A stretch of DNA of 43,412 nucleotides from contig JBOFZL010000059.1 of the NCBI GenBank assembly GCA_051655155.1, positions 1-43,412 of the forward strand. Direction: 5' to 3'. The notes under the pieces were generated by a model that ran no database searches, was not told the origin of the DNA, and saw only the letters and a program-made list of their open reading frames with translations. Shown here piece by piece: positions 23,870 through 32,667 of the stretch (position 1 is the first letter of the stretch; every line of letters begins with the position of its first letter). A program made the position numbers and the translations under genes. The DNA is from JBOFZL01 sp051655155 (GTDB lineage Bacteria; Bacillota; Clostridia; Peptostreptococcales; Filifactoraceae).

Positions 23870-25957
23870 TTACTCTTCTCTCATTTTAATAACTGCTTTT
23901 CTTGAAAGCTTCATTTTTCCTTGTCCATCAATCTCTTTTAGAAGTACTTCAACTTGATCTCCTTCTTTTAGATAGTCTTCAACTTTTTCTACACGCTTGT
24001 TGTCTATTTCTGAAACATGTAGCAACCCTTCTTTCCCAGGAAGTATTTCTACAAAAGCACCAAAAGCCATAAGTTTTGTTACTTTTCCTTTATATACAGT
24101 TCCCACTTCTGGATCTGCTACTATTCCCTTGATTATTTCAATGGCTTTTTCTCCCATAGTTCTTTCAACTGCCGCAACAAACACTGTTCCGTCTTGTTCA
24201 ATATCAATTTTAACCCCTGTTTCTTCTATTATCTTGTTTATAACTTTCCCACCTGTACCTATCACATCTCTTATTTTATCAGGATTGATTTTTAGTGTTG
24301 TAATTAGTGGAGCATATTGCGATAGTTCTTCTCTTGGTGTAGAAATGGTTTTTTCCATCTCCTTTAGGATATGCAATCTTCCTTCTTTTGCTTGTGCTAA
24401 AGCTTTTCTTAATATTTCTTCATCTATTCCTGCTATTTTTATATCCATTTGTATTGCAGTTATACCATCTTTTGTTCCTGCCACCTTAAAGTCCATATCC
24501 CCTAAGAAATCTTCCATCCCCTGAATATCCGATAAAATTGCTAATTCATTTTCTGATTTTATCAATCCCATAGCTATCCCCGCTACCATGTCTTTTATCG
24601 GTACTCCTGCATCTAATAGTGATAGCGTTGATCCACATACTGATCCTTGGGAAGTAGATCCATTTGATGATACTACTTCTGATACTACCCTAATTGCATA
24701 TGGAAATTCTTCTTTTGATGGAATTACAGGTATCAGCGCTCTTTCTGCTAAGGCTCCATGCCCTATTTCTCTTCTTCCTGGCCCTCTTGACGGTCTTGCT
24801 TCTCCTACAGAGTAAGATGGGAAGTTGTAGTGATGCATATATCTTTTTTCTACGTCATCATCTATTCCATCTAAAGTTTGAGCCTCTCCCAAGGTTCCTA
24901 TCGTTGTTACGCTTAAAACTTGAGTTTGTCCTCTAGTGAATATTCCTGATCCATGAGTTCTTGGTAGTACTCCTACTTCCGTCCATATAGGTCTTATTTC
25001 TTCCATAGTTCTATTGTCAGGTCTTATTCTATCTACTAGAATTAACTCTCTCACACCTTCTTTAGTCATCTTGTATACAGTTTCTGATACATCTGACATA
25101 TTTTCTGGATATATGTCAGAAAAATGTTCCATAATTTCAGCCTTAACTGCATCCATGTTCTCAAGTCGCTCTAACTTATCAAAAGTTTTAATTGCAGTTT
25201 TCATCTTGTCTTTTCCATATTCTTTTACTGCTTCTGCAACCTCTTCATTTACTGTAAATTCAGCAAATTTTTCTTTTGTCTTTCCTACTTCTGATTGAAT
25301 TTCTTCTATGAAAGCTACTATCTTTTTAATTTCTTCATGAGCAAACATTATAGCTTTAAGCATTGTATCTTCATCTATTATTTCCGCTCCTGCTTCCACC
25401 ATCATTATTGCGTCTTTTGTTCCCGAAACTACTAGGTACATTTTCGATAATTCTCTCTGCTCATTATTTGGATTAATAACAAATTCTCCATCTATTAATC
25501 CTACTGATACTGAACCTGTTGGTCCGTTAAATGGTATTGAGGATATTGATAGTGCTACTGATGACCCTATCATCGCCAATACATCTGGGTATACCGTTGG
25601 ATCTATAGACAATACCGTAGCTACTACCTGTACATCATTCCTAAAACCTTTTGGAAACAACGGTCTAAGTGGTCTATCCATAAGTCTTGACGTTAATATA
25701 GCTTTTTCTGAAGGTCTTCCCTCTCTCTTGATAAAACCTCCCGGTATCTTTCCTACAGAGTATAGTCTTTCTTCAAAGTCGCAACTTAATGGGAAAAAGT
25801 CTATCCCTGGTCTTGGCTCTTTTGAGTTTGTTGCTGTTACAAGTAACATTGTATCTTTACATCTTACTAGACATGCACCATTTGCCTGTTCAGCTACTCT
25901 GCCTACTTCAACGCTTAATTCTTGTGAACCTAGTTGCATAGTATAAGTTTTACGCAT
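23870..25957 (-). CDS. pnp: Polyribonucleotide nucleotidyltransferase (PNPase)
   Basis: PNPase degrades RNA from the 3' end with phosphate and can also add tails. The 695-aa protein has two RNase PH cores (about 10-220 and 310-540) joined by a helical domain. The active core shows FSVTTIGT-like and MDFKVAGTKDGITAIQMDIK segments, including the catalytic aspartates. It ends with a KH domain (KIRDVIGTGGKVINKIIEET, ~555-575) and an S1 domain with GKVTKLMAFGAFVEI (~625). AGGAGG lies just before the ATG. It follows rpsO as in most Bacillota, with a terminator hairpin between, so pnp may depend on readthrough or an unrecognised promoter in 25958-26013. Confidence 0.97.
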   Translation of the reverse strand: MRKTYTMQLGSQELSVEVGRVAEQANGACLVRCKDTMLLVTATNSKEPRPGIDFFPLSCDFEERLYSVGKIPGGFIKREGRPSEKAILTSRLMDRPLRPLFPKGFRNDVQVVATVLSIDPTVYPDVLAMIGSSVALSISSIPFNGPTGSVSVGLIDGEFVINPNNEQRELSKMYLVVSGTKDAIMMVEAGAEIIDEDTMLKAIMFAHEEIKKIVAFIEEIQSEVGKTKEKFAEFTVNEEVAEAVKEYGKDKMKTAIKTFDKLERLENMDAVKAEIMEHFSDIYPENMSDVSETVYKMTKEGVRELILVDRIRPDNRTMEEIRPIWTEVGVLPRTHGSGIFTRGQTQVLSVTTIGTLGEAQTLDGIDDDVEKRYMHHYNFPSYSVGEARPSRGPGRREIGHGALAERALIPVIPSKEEFPYAIRVVSEVVSSNGSTSQGSVCGSTLSLLDAGVPIKDMVAGIAMGLIKSENELAILSDIQGMEDFLGDMDFKVAGTKDGITAIQMDIKIAGIDEEILRKALAQAKEGRLHILKEMEKTISTPREELSQYAPLITTLKINPDKIRDVIGTGGKVINKIIEETGVKIDIEQDGTVFVAAVERTMGEKAIEIIKGIVADPEVGTVYKGKVTKLMAFGAFVEILPGKEGLLHVSEIDNKRVEKVEDYLKEGDQVEVLLKEIDGQGKMKLSRKAVIKMREE

Positions 25958-26013
25958 TTATTCCTCCTAATTTTTCTCTTCTTTGTTTATATAGGTTATA
26001 TTAATTAATATTT

Positions 26014-26053
26014 AAAAAAAGGAGCTGGACATTACAGTCGCAGCCCCCAGCTG
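26014..26053 (-). terminator. Terminator-like hairpin between rpsO and pnp
   Basis: On the minus strand AGCTGG (rc of 26047-26052) pairs with CCAGCT (rc of 26023-26028) around an 18-base loop, followed by CC and seven T. The stem is short, so partial readthrough into pnp is likely. Confidence 0.65.
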
Positions 26054-26061
26054 TTTAATGA

Positions 26062-26325
26062 TTATTTTCTTAGTCCTAGCCTCTTGATTAGTTCGTGATA
26101 TCTATCAAGATCTTTGTTTTTTAGGTACGAAAGTAAATTTCTTCTTCGTCCTACCATTTTAAGAAGTCCTCTTCTTGAGTGGTGATCCTTAGCGTGTACG
26201 CTTAAGTGATCATTAAGCTCTAAGATTCTTCCTGTTAAAACAGCTACTTGAACCTCTGGAGATCCTGTATCTCCTTCATGGATTGCATATTCCTTGATTA
26301 TTTCTTGCTTTCTTTCATTAGTCAT
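26062..26325 (-). CDS. rpsO: 30S ribosomal protein S15
   Basis: S15 binds the 16S rRNA central domain early in 30S assembly. The sequence has the full family pattern: HEGDTGSPEVQVAVLTGRI, LNDHLSVHAKDHHSRRGL, then MVGRRRNLLSYL and a final RYHELIKRLGLRK. The frame is open further upstream to 26364, but the ATG at 26323-26325 has AAGGAGGAAATAAAA before it and gives the standard MTNERKQEII start of 87-88 residues. The leader carries a structured element that S15 may bind (26359-26413) and its own promoter candidate. Confidence 0.97.
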   Translation of the reverse strand: MTNERKQEIIKEYAIHEGDTGSPEVQVAVLTGRILELNDHLSVHAKDHHSRRGLLKMVGRRRNLLSYLKNKDLDRYHELIKRLGLRK

Positions 26326-26358
26326 TTTTATTTCCTCCTTATAATTATTATCACCAAT

Positions 26359-26413
26359 AACCAAGACTATCGTGATATCTCTCGGAGACTTGCGACAATC
26401 CTAGTCCTTGGTT
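26359..26413 (-). promoter_or_regulatory. Candidate S15-binding leader RNA of rpsO
   Basis: The minus-strand leader folds through AACCAAG (rc of 26407-26413) with CTTGGTT (rc of 26359-26365), continued by ACTA/TAGT-type pairs after one bulged base. A small TCTC-CGA-GAGA hairpin lies inside, giving a branched structure. Bacillota rpsO leaders that bind S15 for feedback control also fold as branched junctions, so self-regulation is plausible. Binding is inferred from position and shape only. Confidence 0.55.
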
Positions 26414-26424
26414 TAATCCTTTAT

Positions 26425-26453
26425 ATGATAGCATATTAACTAAAATTAGTAAA
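26425..26453 (-). promoter_or_regulatory. Candidate promoter for rpsO
   Basis: On the minus strand TTTACT (26448-26453) and TATCAT (26425-26430) are 17 bases apart, between the ribF stop codon and the S15 leader structure. Confidence 0.5.
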
Positions 26454-26456
26454 GGA

Positions 26457-27377
26457 TTATTTTATTATACTCTCTCTTATAAGATTTATATCATCTTTCA
26501 ATTGTTGCTGCAATTTCTCTTTTGAGTTAAATTTTACTTCGTCTCTTATTTTTTGACAAAAATATAATTTAATCTCTTTACCATATATTATTTCATTAAA
26601 ATCTAATATATGAGTTTCCACAGTTCTTGTTTTTTCTTTAAAGGTTGGTCTTATTCCTATATTTGTTGCTCCATTATATTTTATATCTTCTATTTCCACT
26701 ATAGTTTTATAAACTCCATTTTCAGGAATTATAAGGTTTGGCGCAATATCTATATTAGCAGTTGGAAATCCCATTGTCCTTCCTATAGTTCTCCCATGGA
26801 TAACCCTTCCTTTAATTGAAAATTCTCTTCCTAAAAGAAGGTTAGCTTCTTCAAATTTTCCTTCTCCTATTAATTCTCTTATATAGGTGCTGGATATCCT
26901 TAAACCTTCTATTGTTACCAAAGATATTATGTGAACCTCTATCCCTAACTCTTTTCCAATTTTATAAACACCCTCTGCTGAACCTTCTCGTCCTTTGCCT
27001 AGATAGGAGTCTGCCCCTATTACCAAGTGTCTTATTCCTAATTTTTTAACGAGAATTTCTTCCATAAATTCTCTACAGGTCATAGATTTTAGCTCTTCAT
27101 CAAAGGGTACACTTAGGACTCTATTTATTCCTCTTTCTAAAATCAACTCTTCACGATGAACATCATCTGTTAAATATTCTATGGATTTATTGTAAATATA
27201 ATCCATAGGATGATTGGCGTAAGTGAAGGCGATACTTTCCATATTAAATTTTTTTCCCAATTCTACTGCTAAATCTATTAATCTCTGATGTCCTATATGC
27301 ACTCCATCGAAATTTCCTATGGTTATAATCTTATCTCCATAAAAGTTTAGCTTATTAATATACTCTAAAAAAGTCAC
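26457..27377 (-). CDS. ribF: Bifunctional riboflavin kinase / FAD synthetase
   Basis: RibF turns riboflavin to FMN and FMN to FAD. The 306-aa protein has the nucleotidyltransferase head with TIGNFDGVHIGHQ (about 21-33, HxGH-type motif) and ISSTYIRELI near 162-171. The riboflavin kinase domain follows with GRTIGRTMGFPTANI near 195-209 and GATNIGIRPTF. Translation starts at GTG (27375-27377) with AAGGAG upstream. It lies 10 bases after truB in the translation operon, its usual position in Bacillota. Confidence 0.96.
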   Translation of the reverse strand: MTFLEYINKLNFYGDKIITIGNFDGVHIGHQRLIDLAVELGKKFNMESIAFTYANHPMDYIYNKSIEYLTDDVHREELILERGINRVLSVPFDEELKSMTCREFMEEILVKKLGIRHLVIGADSYLGKGREGSAEGVYKIGKELGIEVHIISLVTIEGLRISSTYIRELIGEGKFEEANLLLGREFSIKGRVIHGRTIGRTMGFPTANIDIAPNLIIPENGVYKTIVEIEDIKYNGATNIGIRPTFKEKTRTVETHILDFNEIIYGKEIKLYFCQKIRDEVKFNSKEKLQQQLKDDINLIRESIIK

Positions 27378-27387
27378 CTTATACTCC

Positions 27388-28305
27388 TTATAATACCTGA
27401 TATAATGTCTTTGATTTTAAACCCCAATTTCCATCTCTAACAGTTGCTTCTCCTACACCTAAGAAGTTTTTATTGTTATAAACCTTTATTTTTCCAACTG
27501 GCGGATTGTCTAACTCTATGGCTTTTTGAGATAGTACAGCTCCATTTATATATGATTTTAAAGCGGTATCCTTAATTTCCAGCATACACATTTTATTTAA
27601 AACTTTATCAACATCTATGGTCACTAAGTTATTTTCTAAAATCTGTTTTTCTAAATCCTCTAATCTTGTAGAATCCTCTATATTCATAGAGCCTGCTTTT
27701 GTTCGTATCAAAAGACTTAGAATACCTACTAACTCTACACCTATTCTTTCTCCAATTCTTTTGGATATATCAAATGCCAAGGTTCTTATATATGTCCCTG
27801 AAGAGCAGGAAACCTTTATTAATATCTTAGGAGAATTATATTCCAATAACTCTATATCATGAATTACTATTTTTCTAGCTCTGATTTCAGGCATTTCTTT
27901 TTCTTCTCTAGCTAGTTCATATAGCTTTTTACCATTTATTTTTATTGCTGAATATTTTGGTGGAATCTGATGGCTTTCACCTCTAAATTCCTCTAAAACT
28001 TCTTCAATTATTTTAGATGATATAATTGGAACTTCTGTTTTTTTTACAATTTTTCCGTAACTATCTAAGGTAGTTGTTTCTACTCCGAAACAAATTTCTC
28101 CTATATAAGTTTTGTCTTTTTCCATTATATAATCACTAAACTTAGTAGCTGCTCCTATACAAATAGGCAATACTCCCGCTGCGTTAGGATCTAAAGTTCC
28201 TGTATGCCCAACCCTTTTAACCTTAGTAAGATATCTTATTTTTCCTACTACATCATGGGAAGTCATTCCACTGGGTTTTAGGACATTTATAAATCCATTA
28301 TACAT
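27388..28305 (-). CDS. truB: tRNA pseudouridine(55) synthase
   Basis: TruB makes pseudouridine at position 55 in the T-arm of tRNAs. The 305-aa protein has the start GFINVLKPSGMTSHDVV, then VGHTGTLDPNAAGVLP with the catalytic Asp39, and later YSAIKINGKKLYELAR and SSGTYIRTLA. A C-terminal PUA-like tail completes it. AGGAG precedes the ATG by about 10 bases. The gene overlaps nrnA by 8 bases, a sign of coupled translation inside the operon. Confidence 0.97.
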   Translation of the reverse strand: MYNGFINVLKPSGMTSHDVVGKIRYLTKVKRVGHTGTLDPNAAGVLPICIGAATKFSDYIMEKDKTYIGEICFGVETTTLDSYGKIVKKTEVPIISSKIIEEVLEEFRGESHQIPPKYSAIKINGKKLYELAREEKEMPEIRARKIVIHDIELLEYNSPKILIKVSCSSGTYIRTLAFDISKRIGERIGVELVGILSLLIRTKAGSMNIEDSTRLEDLEKQILENNLVTIDVDKVLNKMCMLEIKDTALKSYINGAVLSQKAIELDNPPVGKIKVYNNKNFLGVGEATVRDGNWGLKSKTLYQVL

Positions 28306-29284
28306 CTTTAATAAACTCCTTAACTTCTCTTGATATAATTTTTTTTGCTTCTTCTAAGTTTCCTTGTACAGTACATCCTGCTGCCATTATATGGCCACCT
28401 CCACCTATTCTTTCTGCTATTTTAGCTACGTTATAGGTTTTTGATTTTGAACGTAAGGATACCTTAATTAAATCTTCTTCTTTTTCTTTGATAAAATATC
28501 CTATGTCTATACCTTCAATCTCTACTGCATAATTTACTATAGATTCTGTATCATTATAGTCTACACCTGTTTCTTTCAGCATATCTTGGGTTACATACAT
28601 ATAAGCTACATTGTTTTCGATTTTTAAAGTTGCAAATACCATTCCTAAAAGTCTAATCATTCCCACTGACCTATTTCTATATAGCCTTTCCATTATTAGC
28701 TCTTTATTAGCTCCTTTAGTCAATAAAAATGCAGCTATATTCAAAGTATCAGCCTTAGCCGAATCATACATAAAATTTCCACTATCTGTAACTAACCCTG
28801 TATAAAGACAGGTAGCTACTACTTTTGATATTTTTTCTTTGCTTACTTCCATTAAAAGCTCACATACCACCTGACAAGTTGATGAATAGTCATCTTTTAC
28901 AAGATTATACTTTCCAAAACCTTTATTACTTACATGATGGTCTATATTAATTGTGATAAAAGCGTCTTCAGAAAGCTTTTTTTCGCATTGTAACCTATCT
29001 GCATCTCCACAATCTAAAGTGATTAATATATATTGTCTACTATTTATCTTTTCTTTTACCTCTGCTGAACTTAAATATCCACAGGTTTTATACAAAAAAC
29101 TTAAATTTTCAGGAAGTTTTTCCTCCATCACATAGTAAGCTTCTTTTCCCACCTCTTTCAGGTAGTTCACAAGCCCACATGAGGAACCAACATTATCTCC
29201 ATCGGCTCCTACGTGTGAACTTATTATAAACAAATTTTCTTTTTCTAATAGTTCTTTTATCTTAATACTATCGTCAAAATTCAT
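28298..29284 (-). CDS. nrnA: DHH/DHHA1 phosphoesterase, NrnA-type nanoRNase/pAp phosphatase
   Basis: Proteins of this family degrade short RNA or DNA oligomers and, in several species, pAp or cyclic dinucleotide products. The DHH domain shows SSHVGADGDNVGSS (about 18-31), TLDCGDADR and INIDHHVSN (DHH near 114-116). The DHHA1 end carries RIGGGGHIMAAGCTV. Length 328 aa is typical of NrnA. It sits 3 bases after rbfA and overlaps truB by 8 bases, the common clostridial place for this gene. The exact substrate among nanoRNA, pAp and pApA cannot be told. Confidence 0.9.
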   Translation of the reverse strand: MNFDDSIKIKELLEKENLFIISSHVGADGDNVGSSCGLVNYLKEVGKEAYYVMEEKLPENLSFLYKTCGYLSSAEVKEKINSRQYILITLDCGDADRLQCEKKLSEDAFITINIDHHVSNKGFGKYNLVKDDYSSTCQVVCELLMEVSKEKISKVVATCLYTGLVTDSGNFMYDSAKADTLNIAAFLLTKGANKELIMERLYRNRSVGMIRLLGMVFATLKIENNVAYMYVTQDMLKETGVDYNDTESIVNYAVEIEGIDIGYFIKEKEEDLIKVSLRSKSKTYNVAKIAERIGGGGHIMAAGCTVQGNLEEAKKIISREVKEFIKDV

Positions 29285-29287
29285 GGT

Positions 29288-29644
29288 TTATTCACCCTTA
29301 TTTAACTGGTTTATTAGCTTTGACATATTCACTCCACGCTCTATAGAGTCATCCATTTTAAAAACTATTTCTGGAGTATGTCTTATATCTATTTTACGTC
29401 CAACCTCTGTTCGTACAAAGCCTTTTCCATGATTTAACCCATCAATCACAGGCTGTGCTTCTGCTCCTAATACACTTATATATACATAGGCATAAGATAG
29501 GTCATTCACAACATCCACTGCTGTTACAGAAATTAATCCCTTACAGTTTAGTACATGATGGTCTTTTATCTCGCCTTCTATAAGCATCTTACTTATAATT
29601 TTACGAATTTCTTCATTTATTCTTCTTGTTCTTTTGTAAGCCAT
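29288..29644 (-). CDS. rbfA: 30S ribosome-binding factor A
   Basis: RbfA binds immature 30S subunits and helps 16S rRNA 5'-end maturation. The 118-aa protein has the family features RTRRINEEIRKIISKMLIEG at the start, a VTAVDVVNDLSYAYVYISVL strand-rich core and the KH-like C-terminus with IDIRHTPEIVFKMDDSIERG. It follows infB by 13 bases in the canonical order. No ylxP gene lies between infB and rbfA, unlike Bacillus subtilis. Confidence 0.95.
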   Translation of the reverse strand: MAYKRTRRINEEIRKIISKMLIEGEIKDHHVLNCKGLISVTAVDVVNDLSYAYVYISVLGAEAQPVIDGLNHGKGFVRTEVGRKIDIRHTPEIVFKMDDSIERGVNMSKLINQLNKGE

Positions 29645-29657
29645 ATTTCACCGTTTC

Positions 29658-32360
29658 CTAATCTCTTTTAATTTCCTTCATTACAAAATTCTCTATAATA
29701 TCTCCCTCTTTAATATCATTAAAGTTTACAAGTCCAATACCACATTCATATCCACTTGCCACTTCTTTGACATCATCCTTAAATCTTCTTAGAGAATCTA
29801 TTGCACCTTCATATACCACGATACCATCTCTAACCAATCTAACCTTAGCGTTACGAACAATCTTACCTGATAAAACATAGGAACCCGCTATCATAATTCC
29901 TGCACTTGGTACTCTCATAGGAACTCTTATTTCTGCTGTTCCTAATAGCTCTTCCTTAAATGTAGGTGCTAACATTCCTTTCATAGCCTTCTCAATATCT
30001 TCTATCGCCTCATATATTATTCTGTAAAGCTTCATATCTACCTTTTCTTTTTCAGCCAATGATACTGCGCCCTGAGTAGGTCTCACATTAAATCCTATTA
30101 TAATGGCATTAGATGCAGATGCAAGCATTATATCTGATTCTGTTATAGCTCCTACTCCACCATGGATTGCCCTTACTAAAACTTCTTCGTTAGATATTTT
30201 TTCTAGTGAACCTTTAACGGCTTCTACTGAACCTTGAACATCTGCTTTAACAATTAGGTTAAGCTCCTTCACTTCTCCTGATTGCATCTGAGTAAATAAA
30301 TCTTCAAGATGGATTTTTGAAGTTGATTTCATATAGTCTTCACGTTTTTTTACCTTACGTTTTTCACCTAGTGCCCTTGCATCCTTTTCATTATCTACTA
30401 CTACAAATTGATCTCCTGCTTCAGGTACTTCATTTAGTCCCGTTATTTCTATAGCTGTAGCAGGACCTGCCTTTAATATCTTCTTACCTTTCGTGTTTAA
30501 CATAGCTCTAACTTTACCAAATGAAGATCCTACAACTATTGGATCTCCTACTTTCAAAGTACCGTTTAGCACTATCATAGTTGCTGTTGAACCCTTTCCT
30601 TTATCAAGATTAGCTTCTATTACAGTTCCTACTGCTTTTCTATTAGGGTTTGCTTTAAAATCCTCAACCTCTGCAAGAAGTAATATCATTTCCAATAAAC
30701 TATCTACATTTGTGCCTGCTTTTGCTGAAAGTGGTACATCTATTGTATCTCCTCCCCAAGCTTCCACAAGAACGCCTTTATCTGATAACTCTTGTCTTAC
30801 CTTATCAATATTAGCTGTAGGTTTATCAATCTTATTAATAGCTATTATTAGAGGTACTTTTGCTGCTTTTACATGGTTTATTGCCTCAATAGTTTGTGGC
30901 ATTATTCCATCATCTGCTGCTATTACAATAATTGCTATATCAGTAACTTGTGCTCCCCTAGCCCTCATTTCTGTAAAGGCTTCATGTCCAGGAGTATCTA
31001 AGAATACTATCTTCTTTCCATCAATATATACCTCTGAAGCCCCTATATGTTGAGTTATTCCTCCAGCTTCACTTTCTGTTACATCTGTACTTCTTATGGT
31101 ATCAAGTAAGGTTGTTTTTCCATGGTCAACATGACCCATAACTGCAACAATAGGTGCTCTATGAACTAGATCCTTCTCATCATCTTCTTCTATAATAATA
31201 TCTGCTTCTTCTGCCTCTTCCTCTTTCAAAGTTAGGATTACTTCATATTTTTCAGCGATTTTTTCTGCTGTTTCAAATTTAATTTCCTGATTAATATTTG
31301 CCATGATTCCCATCTTTATAAGATCCATTATTATATCTGAAGCTGGTATATCTAATAATTTTGCAAGAGTTGCCACCACTATTGTTGACTCTATTACAAA
31401 AATACCATCTCCTGCCTTACCATATTGTTCCATAATTTTTGTTTCTTTTTCAACCTTCTTTGTGTTATCCTTTTTATGCTTATTTTGAGTTTTCTTTTCA
31501 AGCATTAACTTTCCTGCCGATGGCCCATCTACATATTTTTTTGTCTTCTCTTTTTTATCCAATTCTTTCTTAACTGGCACAGCTTGTCTTGCAAAAGGTT
31601 TGCTTGGAAGAACTTCTATTTTCTTATCTTTATCTACTGGTTTTTCTTTTTTACTAAACCTATTTTGTGGTCTATCGTCACTATCTTTATCCTTATTAAA
31701 GCCTCCCTGTGGCCTATTGTTATTATAACCTCCTTGCGGTCTATCTCCCTGTGGTCTATTGTTATTATAACCTCCTTGCGGTCTATCTCCCTGTGGTCTA
31801 TTGTTATTATAACTTCCTTGCGGTCTATCTCCCTGTGGTCTATTGTTATTATAACTTCCTTGCGGTCTATCTCCCTGTGGTCTATTATTATTATAACTTC
31901 CCTGCGGTCTATCTCCCTGCGGTCTATTGTTATTATAACTTCCTTGCGGTCTATCTCCCTGTGGCCTATTGTTATTATAGCTTCCTTGTGTCTTTTCTTG
32001 GTTATAATTTTTTTCGAAAGTTTTTTTATCAGAGCTCTGATTATTATCTGACTTTACATTTAAATTATCATTTTCCTCTTTTTTTATAGCCGGTTTATTT
32101 ATTTGATCTTCTGATTTTTCTTCTCCTGAAATTTTATCTTTTTTCTCCACTTTTAATTCTTCCTTTTTTTCTATTTTGTCTTTCTGTTCATCTTTCGTTT
32201 TCCATCTTGCATAGAGAGTCTTTATAATCTTAGCTTCTTCATGCGTTAATGTACTCATATGGTTACTAGCTTTTACTCCTATTTCTGACAACTTTTGCAA
32301 TAACTCTTTGTTGCTTATTTTCAGCTCCTTCGCTAACTGGTATATTCTGATAGTATCCAC
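29658..32360 (-). CDS. infB: Translation initiation factor IF-2, with long tandem-repeat linker
   Basis: IF-2 is the GTPase that brings initiator tRNA to the ribosome. The roughly 900-aa protein has an N-terminal IF2N module (IRIYQLAKELKISNKELLQK), a charged linker, a 14-aa repeat block at about residues 127-223, a second IF2N module (~312-380), the G domain with GHVDHGKTT (~412-420), DTPGHEAF and NKIDKP, then domains II-IV. The frame opens at GTG 32369, but AGGAGG is best placed (8 bases) for the GTG at 32358-32360; the ATG at 32366 is only 2 bases from it. The start region lies inside the 3' end of ylxQ. Confidence 0.95.
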   Translation of the reverse strand: MDTIRIYQLAKELKISNKELLQKLSEIGVKASNHMSTLTHEEAKIIKTLYARWKTKDEQKDKIEKKEELKVEKKDKISGEEKSEDQINKPAIKKEENDNLNVKSDNNQSSDKKTFEKNYNQEKTQGSYNNNRPQGDRPQGSYNNNRPQGDRPQGSYNNNRPQGDRPQGSYNNNRPQGDRPQGSYNNNRPQGDRPQGGYNNNRPQGDRPQGGYNNNRPQGGFNKDKDSDDRPQNRFSKKEKPVDKDKKIEVLPSKPFARQAVPVKKELDKKEKTKKYVDGPSAGKLMLEKKTQNKHKKDNTKKVEKETKIMEQYGKAGDGIFVIESTIVVATLAKLLDIPASDIIMDLIKMGIMANINQEIKFETAEKIAEKYEVILTLKEEEAEEADIIIEEDDEKDLVHRAPIVAVMGHVDHGKTTLLDTIRSTDVTESEAGGITQHIGASEVYIDGKKIVFLDTPGHEAFTEMRARGAQVTDIAIIVIAADDGIMPQTIEAINHVKAAKVPLIIAINKIDKPTANIDKVRQELSDKGVLVEAWGGDTIDVPLSAKAGTNVDSLLEMILLLAEVEDFKANPNRKAVGTVIEANLDKGKGSTATMIVLNGTLKVGDPIVVGSSFGKVRAMLNTKGKKILKAGPATAIEITGLNEVPEAGDQFVVVDNEKDARALGEKRKVKKREDYMKSTSKIHLEDLFTQMQSGEVKELNLIVKADVQGSVEAVKGSLEKISNEEVLVRAIHGGVGAITESDIMLASASNAIIIGFNVRPTQGAVSLAEKEKVDMKLYRIIYEAIEDIEKAMKGMLAPTFKEELLGTAEIRVPMRVPSAGIMIAGSYVLSGKIVRNAKVRLVRDGIVVYEGAIDSLRRFKDDVKEVASGYECGIGLVNFNDIKEGDIIENFVMKEIKRD
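31701..31991 (-). repeat. 42-bp tandem repeat in infB
   Basis: About seven copies of a 42-base unit encode the 14-residue repeat QGSYNNNRPQGDRP, with Ser-to-Gly change in the last two copies. The copies are almost identical at the DNA level, including synonymous sites, so recent amplification and length variation between strains are likely. Confidence 0.92.
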
Positions 32361-32667
32361 TATCATCACCTCCTAAAATTTCCTTCATCCGCTTTGCAAA
32401 TCCATTATCGGTAACAGCTAACACTACCTTTTCATCTACTCCAAATATTTTTCCTAATTCATTTCTAGTAAATATGGTGCTTAGTGGAATTTGGTAAAAG
32501 GCCGTCTTATCTTTTATCTTCTTGGCAGTGTTTGGCCCTGCATCACTTGCCAAAAATACTATCTTAGCTTTTTTACGTTTAATTTGCTCAAGTGTTATTC
32601 CTTCTCCTAAAGAAAGATTTCCACTTTTTTTTGCAAAGCCTAGTAACGTGCTAATTTTCTCCTTCAA
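32266..32667 (-). CDS. L7Ae-family ribosomal-protein-like YlxQ
   Basis: YlxQ is a small L7Ae/L30e-fold RNA-binding protein encoded between nusA and infB in Bacillota. The core is clear: STLLGFAKKSGNLSLGEGIT, KIVFLASDAGPNTAKKI, and KIFGVDEKVVLAVTDNGFAK. The frame opens at ATG 32697, far inside ylxR; the TTG at 32665-32667 with AGGAG about 10 bases upstream fits the usual N-terminus better, giving 133 aa. Canonical members have about 100 residues. Here the stop is missing at the usual place and the frame runs about 95 bases into infB, adding a basic tail (QQRVIAKVVRNRSKS). The kink-turn RNA target is not known. Confidence 0.85.
   Translation of the reverse strand: MKEKISTLLGFAKKSGNLSLGEGITLEQIKRKKAKIVFLASDAGPNTAKKIKDKTAFYQIPLSTIFTRNELGKIFGVDEKVVLAVTDNGFAKRMKEILGGDDSGYYQNIPVSEGAENKQQRVIAKVVRNRSKS

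Noticed and set aside
31701..31991. CRISPR-like appearance of regularly spaced repeats
   Set aside because: The units abut with no unique spacers, stay in frame with IF2 and have no cas genes nearby.
31584..32089. Two long plus-strand open frames rich in repeats opposite infB
   Set aside because: They are read across the 42-bp repeat on the opposite strand. IF2 is clearly the coding strand, and the periodic content follows from the repeat alone.
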